Source: Plutella xylostella
Taxonomy: Eukaryota; Arthropoda; Insecta; Lepidoptera; Plutellidae
Length of the DNA: 64,000 nt
Reading direction: 5' to 3'
Assembly (NCBI RefSeq): GCF_932276165.1
Contig: NC_063993.1
Coordinates: forward strand, 8,070,001-8,134,000
Of the stretch, positions 30,401-40,089 are shown in pieces (the first letter of the stretch is position 1; every line of letters starts with the position of its first letter). Under the pieces are notes generated by a model, which did no database searches, had not been told where the DNA came from, and saw only the letters and a list, made by a program, of their open reading frames with translations. Made by a program: the position numbers and the translations under genes.

Positions 30401-33400
30401 ATTTAAACTTATCAATTCTGTATGATGTTACTGGTCTGAACTTGAAAGTGGCTGATTTACGTTCAAAAGTACAAGGAAACGTAATAATTTGCCCACTGTG
30501 GTCGGATGGTAAACAATTGATTACAGAATGATTAGTAAAATCACAATTACAGTAAATATTGTCAATACAAGTGGCTGAGGTGGGAGTAATTCTGGTAGGT
30601 TCCAGGAAGACATTACTTAAATTATATGACTTGAACAAATTAATTATACAACATTTCATATAAGTCTCAACTAATAAATCAATATTAAAATCTCCCACCA
30701 CGACCACTTGTTTTGAGCTCTTAGATAAGATGGTAAGACTATCCTCCATCACTTTCTCAAATACTTTATAGTCAGAAGAGGGGGGCCTGTACACGCTTAA
30801 AATTATATACTTGTCCATCTCAACACAAGCTAGTTCAGCTATTCTTTCGACCGATAATTTTACAATATCTTTCCTATCCTTACATTTTAAATTTTTCTTT
30901 ACAAATATTAATGATCCTCCTTTGTCTAACGATTTCCTATTAAATGAGCTAATAACATTGTAATTTTTTACATTAAAATTCATGTCATCATTTTTAAGGT
31001 GATGCTCAGTAATACAAATTATGTCTATGTCGTATTGTTCTAAAAATAACTCTAGCATTAGAAGTTTGCGAGAAAGCCCCTGAATGTTCTGGTGTACAAC
31101 TCTCAGTTGCTCATCTCTTGTCGTGCATGGCAGTTTAAATTTACATTAGTATTACTACTAACTATCGTATCAGTTGGTCCTACTTCTGTTATACTACTTA
31201 TAACAGGGTCATAAATATTGTAAGCTAACAATTTAGCTATCTGTCGCTTATAAAACTTAGGTACAAATAATGTACTCTTGGTCAAAATAAAATTGTGAAT
31301 AAATTTATTTGTATCGAAATACATCATCTGTTCCCTATGACCAAATGTCATGTTAAATATCAACATATTTAACTCATGTATCTGAGTGTTCTGCTTATGA
31401 GACCGTGAAGCGGAATAGGGAAAAGCACAGATTATCGTTTTCTTGATTTCCATGGTAGAAAGGGCGTCATAGCATCTTATTAAGTCATTTTCTGTCACAT
31501 CTAAGCTGTTTCCAATCAACAATACTAATGTAGTGTCTGCACTGTATTGTCCTGACAAAATTCTATCTACAATTTGGTTATAAGAAGCCCCTGGCATACA
31601 TATATTAATGACTTTTTGTTTAAGATAGTCATTTAACATGTGACCCATTTTGCTACCTAGCTTATCTGAGAAGACAATTGTCTCATAAGGAGCTTCTCGA
31701 AGCAGGCAGGTACTCGGTGTTGAAGACAGGGCAATCTCGGACCGGTCGCACGGTGACGGGCTGCTCGTCGGGACGGCTGGCTCGTCGTTGCAGACTGTAG
31801 TAGCTGGCTCGTCGTTGCAGGCTGTACTAGCTGGCTCGTTCACATGAAGAGTGCAGGCTGGTGGCAGCTGAGTGTCAGTTAGTAGGACACTACTCGTCGC
31901 GACGGCGGGCTCGTTGTTGCAGGTTGTAGTAGGTGGCTGAATCTCATCAGGGGGGCAGGCAGATGGCAGCTGATGTAGCTGAGTGTCAGTTGGTAGGACA
32001 CTGTCTGCTGGCTGCTGGTGCTGTTCAGGTGAAGCACTCTGGTTGAACCCCGAAAGAGGTGCCGACATCTGGGGACTGGTGGTTTTATCCCCAGAGTATG
32101 GCGTACGGGTACTATTTAGGGCAGACTCTAAGTTGACCAGTCTGCGCTGCAACATTGCCATGTTCATCTCGTAGTAGCTGTTGCATTCCGAAAGGTCCTG
32201 CCTATGGACTGAAATATCCTTCTCATACTTATGGACCAGTAGTCCAAGTCTAACATTTTCTTCTTTTATAGATTTCATTGGTTTTTTGAACTTTCTCAAG
32301 GTATGTTGACATCTCTTTATAGATCTGTTGATTTTACAGTATTTTTTCCGTTTATTCGCACCGATAATCTTGGGTGTCACTTTGTGTTCGCAGGGTTCTT
32401 TGCAAGGTGTAGTGAGGTCTATGGTAGGTACTGCTTTACATTGTGAGTTGATCAGTTCCTCATACAAAGCGATGGTTTTATCATTTTCATCCCGCTCTTG
32501 CTCTTCATTCCGTCTTTGGAGCTCTCCGTTGGCCTCAGCCAGCTGTTGTTCCAGGCTGTGGATTTGCGACAGAGTAGCTTCATGGATGTTTTGGCACTGC
32601 TGGTATGACCTCAGTAGACCATTGAGCTCATCACACTTGCCTTGCAGATCTTGGTACTGGATATCCTGTTCTACTAATTGGTTTTTTAGCACTGAGTTCT
32701 TTTTTAAGATGCACTCAAATTCCATTTCATTTTCATCCCGTTCCTTCATGAGTTGGTCAGTCAGTTCACGGGATGCTTTGAGGTCCTCCAGGGCTGTCCT
32801 CAGCCGGAGTTCCAGGTCACGGGTATGTGCCTTGCTTCGGGACATCATCTTGGTTTTGTCTGAAAAAACACGGGGTGCTACGGTAGTATATCGGTATAGG
32901 ATATGGGGTGAATAGTCAGAGCACCAGATAGGGCTTATTTTTCAGGGTTTTAGTTACAGAACAAATGTTACAGTAACAAATGTTTATTCATGAAGTTACT
33001 GATAATTTATAAGCAATTTGGTAGTAGTAGAATTAAAATTGTAACTGATTTTCACTAATGAATTGTTATTATTTTCTAAATAATAATATAATACTTTGAG
33101 TAAGCTAAAAATACCTAATTTAGTTATTTGTTGACTAGTCTAATTAAAGGATGTTTTGTTAGTTATCTATGTAACAAGTATAGGCATTCAAATTCACTTC
33201 CACATATTAGTCAAGTGAAACGAGCACACGAGTCATAGAAGGATTTATGTCCCTAAAGTACCTAAACCAAGACTACAGGGATGGGGACAAGGTTATGTTA
33301 GTAAGTACTTATGAAAAAAAAAACCTACAACACAAGTTTAAAAAAATATAATATATAAATTCTATCCTGCAACTTGTTCTTCTAACTATATTGTGATTAA

Positions 33401-36400
33401 ATTGAAATGAAATAGAAAGTATAACAATGAAACAATGGGGGGATAGGGAGACTACAGTTATTGATAGATAGGAATACTAAAGTGAAAATACTAAATTATA
33501 GTAGCAAATTAGTAATGAAAAAAAAGGGTAGGAAATACAAAATTAACGGAAAAGAACGTTGGAATAGGTGATTATATAGAATTAGACAAGATATTAAGAC
33601 TAAGGGGAGAAAATACTTAATAATTATAGATAATTTTACACAATACTCGCCTGATATTTCGTTGCAAATTCGAAATTTGACAGGTCACCGGTGAGTCCAA
33701 TTTCCAAGCTCACCAATTAGGTTATAACTATGTTGTGAGGCACAAAATTCACTTTAGTTACTTGAATTAGCACTAGATTTTTACTATTACAATGATTTTA
33801 AGCTTATTAACTAGTTTTTAATGAATAAAATTAATTTTATTTTAAGCAGCTGTTTCATGAACCAAATGATTTTACATTACCCATGTGATTTCGTAAACCC
33901 CTACTAATCCTAACTAATATTATAAATGCGAAAGTAACCGTGTCTGTCTGTCTGTCTGTTACTCTTTCACGCCAAAACTACTGAACGGATTTCAATGAAA
34001 TTTGGTATACATATGGTCTAGACCCTGGGAAAGAACATAGGCTACTTTTTATCCCGGAATTCCCACGGGAAAACTTTTTAAGGCGAAGCGAAGCGCGCGG
34101 GAACAGCTAGTTTTGAATATAAATTTTGGCTGACCGTCTAATACACACGCGAGCAATGAAAACGATCCACCCACAAAATGCACACCGCCGCGACACTAAA
34201 TGGCCCCAATTTTTATAGCATGAAATTTTTTATTACTTGCTAGTGTATTAGCACTTGTAGACATTGTGTTTAATATTACAGGGTTTTGGAAAAGTGGTAT
34301 ACTAAGCCAGAAAGGGGTGACTTAGAAGGTCTATAATGAACAACTTCTGAAAACTACTACTCCTGAAAATACGCGAAAAAACATTTTGCTTCTCCATACA
34401 ATCCAAGAAAAGTTGTTCAGATTGACCACCTGAGTGCCCCTTTTCAACAACTTTACAACACCCTGTATAATTAAAGGTACCCTTACGATAAAAGACCTAC
34501 CTTGATCGATTATAGCGTGCATTTGTTAATTATATTATTAAATTAATTAGCATAACTAAAATCCTCGTTGGGAAACAGGAAACTTCACATCACCCTACTT
34601 GTATTTGGGTCGCTACAATACGGTCAATTATTCGTTGAAGGTTGCAAGTGCAAGGTCTAACCTTAGATTAACAAAATACGAACACGATGGTGTATCACCT
34701 CCAAAAACAAAAGCAACAAAAACTCCGCAATTTGTGTAATATACCTACCGTTTTAAGTTGAACCTATTGACAACCTGTACCAATGAAAGTCACAAATCTT
34801 CCAACCAAACTAATTCAAAAGAGCCAGTGGTAGAAGTGGGGTGTTATTTGTTGTTTCTTTTGCATGGACACTCCATCTTGTGCGTTATTTGTTAATGTAA
34901 GTTAAGATTCTAATGAATTCCGTACTATAAGAACATGGAGGTTAGAAAGAAAGAAAGAAAGAAAATACATTTATTTCACACACACACGGAAACAACACAA
35001 AAAAATAAATAATAAAAAAAAGGTAAAGTAAAATGAGCAAGGGTGTTGCTTCCCGGTGCCGGTGCAGAAACGGGTTCTGGCTCAGCTTGGTGCTATGATA
35101 AACCATAGCGCTGGTTTTCAGCTAGAACCCTGGGTGAAGTCACGGACTGACTGGTTAGTGTCAGTCACCGACACACATTACCTAAATACACTCACGTGCA
35201 ATGAAAAAGATCCACCTGCCATGCTATCGGCTTTCCATATGTCATTAGAACTTTTTCATCACTCGTGAGTCTAGGAATATTAAAGAAGCATACTTAGGGC
35301 CACTTGCACCAACATATTAAATCTGATTTAGTGTTAAATCTCGATTTAGTGTAAAATTTTATATGTATTGACGTTTCTTAAATCGAGATTTGACACTAAA
35401 TTTAGATTTAAATGTTTGTGCAAGTGGCCCTAAAGTCTAAGGACCTGTTCCGCAATGTCTGCATACGCCTATCAGTGGGATAAAATACATGCTGTCGTGA
35501 TGCTGTCACTCTTTTTAACTCTGTTTTAGACAGTCTTTTATCCCACAGTTAGCCATAATCCAGGTATTGTGAGACAGGCCCTAAATATTATACATTTAAG
35601 AAGCACACTATTTATAATCAAACCTCATTCCAGACCCTGACGTGCCGAGTCCAGAGGCGCCTATACTCAGAGAGTACAAGCACTGGATACTAGGCAACGT
35701 GCAAGGTGGCCGCAGCTACCCACTGGTGGTATATCAGGGCCCGGCGCCCCCATCCGTGTCCCCGCACCGGTACATCGTGCTGGTGTATCAGCAGCCAGGG
35801 TCTTTGTGCTTCGATGAGCCCAGGATCACTAATCAGTAAGTATTTAGTCAGGTTGCAGGCAAGGAGTTTTCTTGGGTGACGTCTTAAGGCAAACGTCCAT
35901 TTTTCGGCATCTTACGCAACGGACGCGTAGCATTCAGTGTTCTTTGTATAGAAATTCACACAAGTGTTTCTCCATAAATTTATGACAGTATCGATGCGTT
36001 TGATTCTGATAGGTGGACACTACGTGGACGCTTACCTTTAAACCTTTTAAAGGTCTAGCGCACTCAGGGTAATCAGTATTCATCATTCATGGAATGATTA
36101 CTTACTTACTTACTTATAGTCCTGTTACAACCCTGTGGAGCTTAGGGCTACAGACATTCTTCGCCACGCTTCCCTATCTTGAGCCGCCTCCTTCACTTGG
36201 GCCCACGATAGACCTGCCCTCTTCATTTCCGCCTCCACGGACCTTCTCCAGCTCTGTACGGGTCTACCTGGTCTCCTTCTTCCGCCAGGCTGCCACTCGA
36301 AAGCAACTTGAGCATGGTTACAGTCGTGTCTTCTCATTGTATGGCCGATCCATCTCGAGCGCATGGAATGATTAATGATCATTTTCATATTTTCAGGACT

Positions 36401-36505
36401 TCAAACGTGTTTCGCTACGGTTTCAGAGTGCAGTCATTTATTCAGAAGTATAACTTAAGAGGACCTGTATGCGGTACGTTCTTCTACGGTAAAGCCAATT
36501 ACTGA
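27438..36505 (+). CDS. Secreted PEBP-family protein (phosphatidylethanolamine-binding), four exons
   Basis: The exon model is 27438-27578, 27887-28013, 35634-35835 and 36397-36505, with GT-AG borders and phases 0, 1 and 2 that close to 579 nt, or 192 aa. The first about 21 residues (MQSFIKNTFCLVFVISVTV) are a signal peptide, so it is probably secreted. PEBP hallmarks follow: the DPDVPS ligand-pocket loop across the exon 2/3 junction, EYKHWILGNVQGG, and YQGPAPPSVSPHRYIVLVYQ, where family members have GPxPPxGxxxHRY. The end is FIQKYNLRGPVCGTFFYG. Length fits the family (about 180-200 aa). Members bind phospholipid or small anions, and insect secreted forms have varied roles, so the precise function is unknown. 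Intron 2 is swollen to 7.6 kb by an antisense retrotransposon and MITEs, and intron 3 carries a truncated retrotransposon. Confidence 0.88.
28251..31102 (-). CDS. Retrotransposon ORF2: endonuclease-reverse transcriptase, intact
   Basis: The first ATG (31058) gives 935 aa, but the frame is open upstream and reads EQLRVVHQNIQGLSRKL, the true N-terminal strand of the endonuclease, across the ORF1 stop at 31103-31105. Translation therefore probably begins by reinitiation or frameshifting. The endonuclease has ICITEHHL, LSVYRPP, VVVVGDFNIDL and LPSDHSG (the SDH motif). The RT has PNNFRPVSVLPVLSKIFEKI, FCDLSKAFDCVDH (motif A), GVPQGSILGP (motif B) and VLFADDTSLIF (motif C, FADD). The C-terminal connection ends at 28251, within normal length for CR1/Jockey-group ORF2. 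It would copy the element RNA at a nicked target. No lesions are visible, and it is antisense to the host PEBP gene. Confidence 0.9.
31103..32848 (-). CDS. Retrotransposon ORF1: coiled coil plus SGNH/esterase-like domain
   Basis: A 581-aa ORF1 protein. Residues about 5-250 are long charged heptad repeats (coiled coil), interrupted by a basic patch near 165-195 (IGANKRKKYCKINRSIKRC). A Pro/Ser/Thr-rich linker (about 255-385) contains imperfect internal repeats built on TDTQL and CNDEPA. The C-terminal part (about 385-565) resembles the esterase domain of CR1-type ORF1: IVFSDKLGSKM aligns with block I and LLIGNSLDV with block III (the GN of SGNH). The block I GDS is changed to FSDK, so hydrolase activity is doubtful and the domain may only bind lipid or nucleic acid. 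The ORF1 stop overlaps the ORF2 frame. Such proteins are thought to coat the RNA. The assignment of the esterase domain is by motif, not search. Confidence 0.75.
   Translation of the reverse strand: MMSRSKAHTRDLELRLRTALEDLKASRELTDQLMKERDENEMEFECILKKNSVLKNQLVEQDIQYQDLQGKCDELNGLLRSYQQCQNIHEATLSQIHSLEQQLAEANGELQRRNEEQERDENDKTIALYEELINSQCKAVPTIDLTTPCKEPCEHKVTPKIIGANKRKKYCKINRSIKRCQHTLRKFKKPMKSIKEENVRLGLLVHKYEKDISVHRQDLSECNSYYEMNMAMLQRRLVNLESALNSTRTPYSGDKTTSPQMSAPLSGFNQSASPEQHQQPADSVLPTDTQLHQLPSACPPDEIQPPTTTCNNEPAVATSSVLLTDTQLPPACTLHVNEPASTACNDEPATTVCNDEPAVPTSSPSPCDRSEIALSSTPSTCLLREAPYETIVFSDKLGSKMGHMLNDYLKQKVINICMPGASYNQIVDRILSGQYSADTTLVLLIGNSLDVTENDLIRCYDALSTMEIKKTIICAFPYSASRSHKQNTQIHELNMLIFNMTFGHREQMMYFDTNKFIHNFILTKSTLFVPKFYKRQIAKLLAYNIYDPVISSITEVGPTDTIVSSNTNVNLNCHARQEMSN
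32871..33907. other. No gene seen (PEBP intron 2, upstream of the retrotransposon)
   Basis: AT-rich sequence; part may be the retrotransposon 5' UTR, but I see no boundary. No exon is recognised. Confidence 0.4.
33908..34111 (+). mobile_element. Non-autonomous Helitron-like element (Lep1 type), copy 2
   Basis: Collinear with 1146-1353: the same tcctaactaatattataaa start, (CTGT)n run, ccgg/cgggaa core, gcgaagc hairpin and CTAGT end. A decayed fragment of the same 3' half occurs at about 53985-54056. Confidence 0.75.
34138..34251. mobile_element. Hairpin MITE of the ACTCACGAGCAATGAA family
   Basis: ctaatacacacgcgagcaat at the left pairs with attacttgctagtgtattag at the right. It is 114 bp with no coding capacity. 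Confidence 0.65.
34279..34465. mobile_element. TA-flanked MITE of the CAGGGTG-end family
   Basis: cagggttttggaaaagtggt at the left and acaacaccctg at the right, with TA on both sides (34277-34278 and 34466-34467). Inner segments (gaccacctgagtgcccc) match the MITE at 4446-4615. Confidence 0.65.
34466..34950. other. No gene seen
   Basis: Intronic AT-rich sequence of the PEBP gene, nothing recognised. Confidence 0.4.
34951..34974. repeat. (GAAA)n microsatellite
   Basis: Five to six GAAA units precede atacatttatttcacacaca. A similar (GAAA)n-catttattt arrangement occurs at 26279, suggesting the tail of a minus-strand retro-insertion. Confidence 0.6.
35187..35272. mobile_element. Short hairpin MITE of the ACTCACGAGCAATGAA family
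   Basis: actcacgtgcaatgaaaaag on the left pairs with ctttttcatcactcgtgagt on the right. It is the shortest family copy in the window. Confidence 0.6.
35294..35433. mobile_element. MITE with TTAGGGCCACTTGCACCA ends
   Basis: ttagggccacttgcaccaac at the left and its complement gtgcaagtggccctaa at the right, with inner arms of atttaaatct/agatttaaat type. It is almost entirely palindromic. The target duplication cannot be fixed because the ends themselves are TTA/TAA. Confidence 0.7.
35443..35585. mobile_element. MITE of the GGCCTGTTTCA / GTGGGATAAAA family, copy 1
   Basis: acctgttccgcaatgtctg and cagtgggataaaa on the left pair with ttttatcccacagttagcc and attgtgagacaggccc on the right. A second copy lies at 42937-43074. 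Confidence 0.6.
36101..36362 (-). mobile_element. 5'-truncated non-LTR retrotransposon with a 12-bp target duplication
   Basis: The direct repeat atggaatgatta lies at 36089-36100 and 36363-36374. Between them, on the minus strand, is the C-terminus of a non-LTR polyprotein (WIGHTMRRHD, GGRRRPGRPVQSWRRSVEAE, SWAQVKEAAQDREAWRR) followed by a short (AAGT)n tail. It sits in PEBP intron 3 and ends about 22 bases before the exon 4 acceptor. Family: RTE/L2-like by the C-terminal pattern, not certain. Confidence 0.85.
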
Positions 36506-37818
36506 ATATTTCTTTTATTAATTGTAAATACATTACCTACTTAAATTGTAGGTATTTATAATTATAAAATAAGTGCATAAAATGTTGTTCTATGCATAGA
36601 ATATTCGTGCTATTCGTATGTCATAAATTTTATGACTGTGAAATGATAAACTTTTTTCAATTTATTTAATTTTAACTATCCCGCGGGAAACTGTTAAGGC
36701 AATGCGGAGCCAGTAAATGCCAGTTTGAAATAAATTGTGAAAATAGTGCTTGTCACACAGTTTCATTTTAATAAAACCGGACTAGACTTTGATTTATGTA
36801 TTCCATTGCGACGAAACAATGTGGTGCTTGTAATTTAAGCATATAGCATATAAGCTGTTCCGGCAATCCTACATTTTCTCTAACCGCATATTGGAAAAGT
36901 ATAACAATTTTTATACTTAGATTAACAATTGCCGTGATAGGAAGAAGTAAGGTGTACGAGTTGTAGGTTAAAAAAGGCAGGTTTTGTTAGTCGAAAGTTC
37001 ACTCACTTTTAAGCTAATATTTGAAGTTGTAAGGACATTGATAGGTATGTGATATTTGTACACCATAGTTTCAATTTGACCTTCACTGAGTTATTCTTAC
37101 AGTTATTATTTATGTACTTATACCCATTCGTATTGGCTAGGTTTTTTATGTTTGTGTACAAGTGTACAACCCACCTTTCAAGTTTTATACCGGAAAATGG
37201 TACCTAATACTAATGTAGCTAGGTGTGCCCTCACGCGGGCGGCTTAGTAACTAAATGGATGCACTAAAAGCCGGTAGAAAATCTAGTCTAGTTTTAGTAC
37301 TTATTTGCCACACTAGTTCCAAGGGAATCTACTAGGTGGCTTATACGAAACTCTCTCTAAATCTCTGTAAGAACTACGATATATTTTCGTAGTCCTACTA
37401 CTTCTAGGTCATAAGTATGTGATAAAAATAAAACAAATTAAAAAATAATATGCTAAATATTTATCTATTAAAAATAATACTACCTAATTACTTAATTACT
37501 GTACAGTGATTAAAATATTTTTTCTGTTGTAAAAACATTGATTTTTTATTATTTCTTAATGTTCACCAATTATCCCTGAAAAATTAAAATATATTGGTTT
37601 AGTTGAATACTAAATATACTGCTGAATAACTACAATTTGTACCTATTTGTTGAAAAACCGAAACCGAAAAGGTATAATGTTATGTATTATCTAACAACGG
37701 TATTATGTTTAAAATTTCCATTTTCTAAATCAATCACTATGTTAGACAACATTTTGAATCGAGAATTATTTAGTCACCGACTTGTGGTACTTAATTCTAG
37801 TATTAACAATACTTACTT
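36506..37818. other. PEBP 3' flank; no further gene seen
   Basis: AT-rich sequence after the PEBP stop codon. The PEBP 3' UTR must lie here, but I see no canonical AATAAA close to the stop. Nothing else is recognised. Confidence 0.4.
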
Positions 37819-38070
37819 TTAAACTTTTTCACTGTCACCTGTTTTGGTTCCCATCAAACTTCCGACTATATCTGAAATAGATTGGTACAAAACACTCGCT
37901 AAACTCTTGTTTTTAAACCACACCTCCATTAAGCCATTTTCAACTTTACTCAGTTCTTTATCCTTCGGCAAAATATTGTAGTCATTTAAATTATAACCCG
38001 TATAACAAGAGAATTGTTGTAACATAAAAAATAAAAGAATAACAGACATACAATACACTTTTGAGAACAT
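37819..38070 (-). CDS. Small secreted protein, unknown family (paralogue of the next gene)
   Basis: A single open frame of 83 aa with a clear N-terminal signal peptide (SVILLFFMLQQF, then the small residue S21 before C22). The mature part is about 60 residues, with no cysteine pattern beyond C22. It contains ENGLMEVWFKNKSLASVL, which aligns with SGTMNYMYQNKTLASVI in the gene at 39470-40089: shared G-x-M, N-K-[S/T]-L-A-S-V, and similar length and position. N-K-S is also a glycosylation sequon. I do not recognise the family. It is on the same strand as, and 1.4 kb downstream of, its relative, and lacks the intron found there. Probably a genuine gene, but expression is unproven. Confidence 0.65.
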   Translation of the reverse strand: MFSKVYCMSVILLFFMLQQFSCYTGYNLNDYNILPKDKELSKVENGLMEVWFKNKSLASVLYQSISDIVGSLMGTKTGDSEKV

Positions 38071-39469
38071 AATATATGTAAGTATGTCTACCTCGTTGCC
38101 AGTGCGACTAATATGAGACTAACATGGCATCGGAAAGTCGCTTTATAGTTTCTTAGGAAGACTGTAAAAGAAATGTTTACTAATTTTCCAGCAATGTTGC
38201 CAAAGTACTTATCTTCAAAGGAACATTGTCATAAGAAAGTTTGTGTGAACTATAATGATTCCAGGAAGTTTACGTTTCATTGGCAAAAGTACCTAGGTAA
38301 TAAAGGAATCGTTACACAAGATCATTGATGACTATGCAGCTGACGGGTTACAGTCATTAGTGTCCACGCCACCACTGAAGTCTTACGGCAAAATCGGGAA
38401 CTAATCTGTATTTCGTTCTATCTGACATTTATTTCTACGACGTTGAATAGGTACAGCGTTACGGCTGCGGCTATCCGACTTCAGTATAATACCTATTACA
38501 ATACATAAATATTGTATGGATCTACATGTACGGTGGTGTAGGCTTGTTCCGCTTAACAAGCCATATTTTCATGTTGTGTGCTTTTGTCGTATACTTGCAC
38601 GCAGGCGACTGTATATTTTTTCATTTAAGGCATTGAGGGTCACTTTTACCGAACGCTAAACGTATTTAAAATTGTATTTAGATCAATTTTTAATACATTT
38701 TGTACTGACAGACGTTTGACAGGCTACTGATTATATTTAGCGTTTGAAGAAATTCCACCTGAATATAAAATGCAATCTGCTATGCCTATGTAATGTATCT
38801 ACCTATACAAAAATACATAAAACATTTATAAAAATATAAAAAGAGGTTTTCAAGCATCGAGAAAGTGAAAACACTTAGGTACTTACCTAATTGACAACTT
38901 TTTTATTAAGAAAAAATAATAAGTACCTAGTTAAGTAAATATTTTTTTATTTTTATTTCAAAATAAAATCACAAATAATATTAACCTGTTGTAGAATATT
39001 TATGTTTGGTATTTGCCCCTCAAAATAGCGTAAGGATCTGAAGCTGACCTTGTAGGATCTGAAATTAATTAAATTTCACTTGAATTTTATTAAAATGATC
39101 TAGTTTACGCTATACTATTGTCTAAGTATGTAGAGCCAAATAATTGGTTCATTTAATTAAATTCCGTACATATTATTATAATCCCCTAAAATGTTTATAG
39201 TTTGCTAAGGAAACTGCATCAATAAATCAATACTTAAGTACATTCATTTAAAAAAAATCATTTTAATGTGCCAAGACAAACCATTCCGGTTTAATGGCGC
39301 TGTCAAACAAAAATGTAATGTATATATGCCTGTTTTATAAATAAATAAATAAAAAATAACATCCTATAAAGGTAATATGTTTCAGGGCTCACAGTTTGCA
39401 CAACACCTATCAGGTAATCGTAGTATCATTTCCTCCATATTATCTACATACTAAAAACTTTAACACCGA
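38071..39469. other. Intergenic between the two small paralogues
   Basis: AT-rich. I searched by eye for a third NK[ST]LASV copy and did not see one. The promoter of the downstream gene must lie here, but no clear TATA box is visible. Confidence 0.4.
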
Positions 39470-40089
39470 CTAACCTTTAATAGAAACTATAAAGTTCACC
39501 GCTTTAGTTCCAAAGTTCCAGAGTTCGCCGGCTATCACACTGGCGAGTGTTTTATTCTGATACATGTAGTTCATGGTGCCCGATATCAGCCGTTCTACTG
39601 GTCCTTGGGGGCCCAACTCTTGCTCGTATTGCTTCTTCACCTCGTCAGGGACTGGCCCGAAGATACTGGAACTGTGGGGTTACCACCACCGAACATTATC
39701 AGACCCCCTAGTACGGGTTTTGCTATTTTTGAAAACGAAAAAAGTTTACGTTTTCTCCTGTCATCTGCATATATTATTTGTCAAAAGTTTCATGATAGTT
39801 TCCATTTGAGGCGCCACTTAGTATGCGAGAAAACGTAAACCTTTATAGTTTTCGACAAACTATCAAACCTGTACAAACAAGAAACAATCATTAAGGAGCG
39901 TCGCTCGCTTGTTAAATCTGTCTAAAATTTTTATGGATCTGACTGATGTTTGACAGACAAGCGACGCTTCTTATGACTGTCAGTATAGTTCATTGCTAAT
40001 GTGGCGGTGGTGGTACGGTACCTGGTCTGATGCAGCCCCACGATCAGTATTGATAGGATCGGGATGCACAAAACAGTCTTGAAGAACAT
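39470..40089 (-). CDS. Small secreted protein, unknown family, two exons
   Basis: Exon 1 is 40089-40022 (MFFKTVLCIPILSILIVGLH, a signal peptide), with donor ag|gtaccg in phase 2. Exon 2 is 39671-39470, with acceptor ccccacag|t, reading SSSIFGPVPDEVKKQYEQEL, GPQGPVERLISGTMNYMYQN, KTLASVIAGELWNFG and TKAVNFIVSIKG, then a stop. Total 270 nt, 89 aa, and phases close. An upstream in-frame ATG at 40134 would add 15 residues before the hydrophobic stretch; the inner ATG gives a standard signal peptide. It shares the NKTLASV core with the gene at 37819. There are no cysteines in the mature part, so it is not a disulphide peptide. Function unknown. Confidence 0.7.

Larger units (their letters stand above)
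28022..32870 (-). mobile_element. CR1/Jockey-like non-LTR retrotransposon with both ORFs open
   Basis: On the minus strand it carries ORF1 (32848-31103), an overlapping ORF2 (to 28251), a roughly 200-base 3' UTR and a tail that reads as a (TTTGAA)n-type repeat (28023-28052 on the plus strand). It lies antisense in PEBP intron 2, with the tail starting about 8 bases inside the intron. The 5' end is uncertain: sequence before 32848 is unassigned and I could not identify a target duplication. Both ORFs lack stops, so the copy could be autonomous. Confidence 0.85.

Noticed and set aside
32328..32915. 195-codon plus-strand frame rich in serine
   Set aside because: Antisense shadow of the coiled-coil part of the minus-strand ORF1.
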